64,000 nt of DNA from Pseudomonas chlororaphis subsp. piscium (GTDB lineage Bacteria > Pseudomonadota > Gammaproteobacteria > Pseudomonadales > Pseudomonadaceae): assembly GCF_003850345.1 (NCBI RefSeq), contig NZ_CP027707.1, positions 2,480,001-2,544,000 of the forward strand. The letters run 5' to 3'. Shown piece by piece: positions 61,606-64,000 of the stretch. The position numbers and the translations under genes are program-made. The notes below the pieces were generated by a model. It saw only the letters and a program-made list of their open reading frames with translations, had not been told where the DNA came from and made no database searches. Each line of letters begins with the position of its first letter. Within the stretch, counting starts at the first letter, position 1.

Positions 61606-62568
61606 ATGCACGTCACCTTGCTCCTGGCCGATCACTGTTCCGCCGCCAGCGCCACCCTGGCCCTGGAAGTACTGAGCGCCGCCAACCTGTTCGCCGACAC
61701 CGCCAGCGCGCCGTTCGAGGTGGTGGTCGCCTCGCTGGATGGCGCCGATGTCGATGCCTGGGGCGGGCAGGCGCTGCGGGTGCAGCAGTCCGTGGCCGAG
61801 ATCGCCCGGACCGACCTGGTGCTGATCCCCGGCTTTCTCTTCACCTTGAATGAAGCCTTGCCGGCATTTGCCGGCTATGGGCCCTGGCTGCGACAACAGC
61901 ACGCCCGGGGCGCGGTGCTGGCATCGATGTGCACGGCCACCTTCCTGTTGGCCGAAGCCGGCCTGCTGAAGGGCGCCCGCGCCACCACCCACTGGGCCTT
62001 TGCCGAGCTGTTCCGGCGGCGTTACGCCGGGGTCGAACTGGACGAGGGGCAGCTTCTCTGCGAAGACGATCGCCTGATCACCAGCGGTGGCGCGAGCGCG
62101 GCCATGGACCTGCTGCTGCACCTGGTGCGGCGCTTCGCTTCCCTGGAGCTGGCGCAGAAGTGCGGCAAGTATCTGCTGATCGACAAGGTGCGCAGCGAGC
62201 AGTCGGTGTATGTCATGTGGTCATTGCCGAAGAGCCATGGGGATGGCGAGATCCTGCGGGTGCAGGACTGGCTGGAGGAACACTTCGACCAGCCGCTGCT
62301 GATCGACGACACGGCCCGCCGTTTCGGCTTCGGCGTGAGGAACTTCAAGCGCCGTTTCAAGGACGCCACCGGCTACACGCCCCTGGCCTATCTGCAGACG
62401 TTGCGCCTGGAGAAGGCCAAGGAACTGCTGGAGTCCACGCGCATGACCCTGGACAGCATCACCTACAAGGTGGGCTACGAAGACAGCAACTCGTTTCGCC
62501 GGCTGTTCCAGCAACGGGTCGGCCTGCTGCCGGCGGCTTACCGCAAGAAGTTCCAGGCCGCCGGCTGA
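61606..62568 (+). CDS. GlxA-type AraC-family regulator (DJ-1/PfpI domain plus HTH)
   Basis: A 320-residue regulator. The N-terminal DJ-1/PfpI-like domain (about 5-175) includes the nucleophile-elbow-like LASMCTATFLLAEAGLL, and the C-terminal AraC HTH pair spans about 215-315 (LIDDTARRFGFGVRNFKRRF; DSITYKVGYEDSNSFRRLFQ). GlxA-like regulators in Pseudomonas control arginine, carnitine, choline or related catabolism. Target is not deducible; the thioesterase is divergent. Confidence 0.88.
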   Translation: MHVTLLLADHCSAASATLALEVLSAANLFADTASAPFEVVVASLDGADVDAWGGQALRVQQSVAEIARTDLVLIPGFLFTLNEALPAFAGYGPWLRQQHARGAVLASMCTATFLLAEAGLLKGARATTHWAFAELFRRRYAGVELDEGQLLCEDDRLITSGGASAAMDLLLHLVRRFASLELAQKCGKYLLIDKVRSEQSVYVMWSLPKSHGDGEILRVQDWLEEHFDQPLLIDDTARRFGFGVRNFKRRFKDATGYTPLAYLQTLRLEKAKELLESTRMTLDSITYKVGYEDSNSFRRLFQQRVGLLPAAYRKKFQAAG

Positions 62569-62595
62569 GTGCCGATGACCAGCGCCGGTCAGCGC

Positions 62596-62637
62596 AAAAA
62601 AGGCAGGGTAGTGGGCTTGCCTGCCCGCTACCCTGCC
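62596..62637 (-). terminator. Rho-independent terminator of the efflux lipoprotein gene
   Basis: GGCAGGGTAGTGGGC pairs with GCCCGCTACCCTGCC (one G-T wobble), followed on the minus strand by TTTTTT. It lies 19 bases past the stop at 62656. Confidence 0.9.
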
Positions 62638-62655
62638 CGGATTTACCGCACAACT

Positions 62656-64000
62656 CTAGAGCGGCTGTTTGTCCCAGCCACCGCCCATGGCCCGGAACAG
62701 GTCCACCAGGGCGATCTGCCGCTGGGTGCTGATGCGGATCAGCGTGGACTGGTCGTTGAAGGCACTGCGCTGGGCGTCCAGGTAGCGCAGGTGATCGTCC
62801 AGGCCGCTGTCGTAGCGGGCCTTGGCCAGCTCCAGGGTGGCCTGGCTGGTGCGCGACAGACCCTGGCGCGCCGCCTCCTCGCGGCGCAGGGTGTCGCTGG
62901 CGGCGAGGGCGTCGGCGACTTCGCGGAACGCCTGTTGCAGCGTGCCTTCGTAGGCGGCCACGGCGCTGTCCTTGCGCACCTCGGCCAGGTCCAGGCTGGC
63001 CCGGTTGCGCCCGCCGGCGAAGATCGGGATCGACACCGAAGGCAGGAACGACCAGGACCGCGAACCGCCGTCGAACAGCCCGGACATCTCGCTGCTGGAA
63101 GTGCCCAGGCTGCCGCTCAGGGTGATCCGCGGAAAGAACGCCGCCCGCGCCGCGCCGATATCTGCATGGCGGGCCTTGAGCCGATGCTCGCTGGCCAGCA
63201 CGTCCGGACGCCGGGCGAGCAGCTCGGACGGCGCCCCGGGCAGCATGTCCTGCACCAGCAACAGTTCGTCACGTGGTTGGGCGGGCAGGGCGCGCAGCGC
63301 GTCCGGCGTGCCCACCAGTAGGGTCAGGGCATTGCGCGCCAGGCGCAGCTGGCGGTCGGTGTTTTCCAGATCGGCCCGGGATTGCTCCACCAGGCCCTGG
63401 GCCTCCTGATAATCCAGGGCCGTGGCGGTGCCGATGGTGCGCCGCTGGCCGATCAGTCCCAGGGACTGTTCGCGGCTGCGCAGGGTGTCTCGGGTCAGGG
63501 CCAACTGGCGCTGGGCGCCATCCCAGGTCAGGTAGGCCTGGATCACCTCGGAGATCAGCGCCAGCTGGCTGGCGCGGGTGGCTTCCTCGGTGGCCAGGTA
63601 TTGCTCCAGGGCGGCGTCCGACAGGTTGCGCACGCGGCCGAACAGGTCGATCTCGTACTCCGGCAGGCTCAGCCCCACCTGGTAGGTGCTGGATACCCCG
63701 GCCGTCTGGCTGGACGACAGGTCGGCCGGCAGGCGCTGGCGGTTGCCCGAACCGCTGGCGTTCAGCCCCGGCAGGCGGTCGGCGCGCTGGATGCGGTATT
63801 GCGCCCGGGCCGCCTCGATATCCAGCAGCGCCTGGCGCAGCGAGCGGTTGTTGGCCAGGGCGCTGTCCACCAGCACCCGCAGGTCGGGATCGAGGACGAA
63901 GGCTTGCCACTGCGGCAGCTCCTTCGGCGTCGCGGCCTGGCCTTCCCAGGTCGCGGCGATCGGCGCCGGCGGACGCTCGTAGCGCGGCGCCAGGGAACAG
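62656..64000 (-). CDS. RND/MFS efflux outer-membrane factor (NodT/OprM family), cut by window edge
   Basis: About 448 codons lie in the window; the signal peptide is outside. The first visible residues are CSLAPRYERPPAP, so the lipidated Cys of the mature lipoprotein is almost exactly at the edge. Two repeats of the outer-membrane efflux protein family follow (RQALLDIEAARAQYRIQRAD; YQVGLSLPEYEIDLFGRVRN; second with RPDVLASEHRLKARHADIGA). It forms the trimeric TolC-like exit duct of a tripartite pump whose other genes lie to the right. Ends in a strong terminator. Confidence 0.9.
   Translation of the reverse strand, partial: CSLAPRYERPPAPIAATWEGQAATPKELPQWQAFVLDPDLRVLVDSALANNRSLRQALLDIEAARAQYRIQRADRLPGLNASGSGNRQRLPADLSSSQTAGVSSTYQVGLSLPEYEIDLFGRVRNLSDAALEQYLATEEATRASQLALISEVIQAYLTWDGAQRQLALTRDTLRSREQSLGLIGQRRTIGTATALDYQEAQGLVEQSRADLENTDRQLRLARNALTLLVGTPDALRALPAQPRDELLLVQDMLPGAPSELLARRPDVLASEHRLKARHADIGAARAAFFPRITLSGSLGTSSSEMSGLFDGGSRSWSFLPSVSIPIFAGGRNRASLDLAEVRKDSAVAAYEGTLQQAFREVADALAASDTLRREEAARQGLSRTSQATLELAKARYDSGLDDHLRYLDAQRSAFNDQSTLIRISTQRQIALVDLFRAMGGGWDKQPL

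Overview
The window is GC-rich Pseudomonas chromosome, most like the P. fluorescens group (P. protegens/P. chlororaphis type). Grounds: a Pseudomonas-style gamma-glutamylputrescine gene set, a FecI/FecR/TonB-receptor unit behind a Fur box, an S-pyocin-like nuclease bacteriocin, many LysR/AraC/MocR regulators, and a REP-like GTAGCCGCTGCCG repeat. Assignments rest on reading the translated proteins and motifs; no database search was run.

Layout. 1-6.65 kb: polyamine use (ABC ATPase fragment, puuD divergent from puuA-puuC-puuB, then puuR). 6.65-13.4 kb: accessory, less GC-rich stretch with a probably frameshifted membrane-protein gene, a two-gene DUF2026-like unit, small ORFs with near-identical hairpins, a Tat-exported carbonic anhydrase and a Fic toxin/antitoxin pair. 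13.5-18.7 kb: a decayed sigma-factor fragment, a lipoprotein, then Fur box, ECF sigma, FecR and TonB receptor. 18.7-24 kb: LysR/MFS pair, trmK, OsmC-YcaO fusion. 24-27.3 kb: colicin-E9-like HNH DNase bacteriocin followed by five different Im9-family immunity genes and two further small genes. 27.5-38.5 kb: Fsr-like MFS, thioesterase, two EamA exporters, LysR, MocR, chemoreceptor, SulP transporter. 38.6-40.5 kb: a gene broken by an in-frame TGA, then a Sco/PCuAC copper pair and DUF1289. 40.5-44.3 kb: D-serine operon dsdX-dsdA-dsdC. 44.4-54.4 kb: RidA-like protein, regulators, a PsiD-like phosphatidylserine-decarboxylase-family enzyme, dienelactone-hydrolase-like protein, DUF1479 protein, Rrf2/flavoprotein pair, methyltransferase. 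54.4-64 kb: small secreted protein, transporter remnant, DUF2986, lytic transglycosylase, ABM-like protein, RidA, rlhA, thioesterase, GlxA-type regulator, and an outer-membrane efflux lipoprotein running off the right edge.

How genes work together. PuuA-PuuB-PuuC-PuuD form the full gamma-glutamylated putrescine-to-GABA route under PuuR. DsdX imports D-serine, DsdA deaminates it, DsdC senses it. Sigma/FecR/receptor form an iron-starvation surface-signalling unit. The strongest candidate for an unusual system is the bacteriocin locus: one nuclease with a tandem bank of five diverged immunity proteins, which looks like a defensive immunity library instead of a simple toxin-immunity pair.
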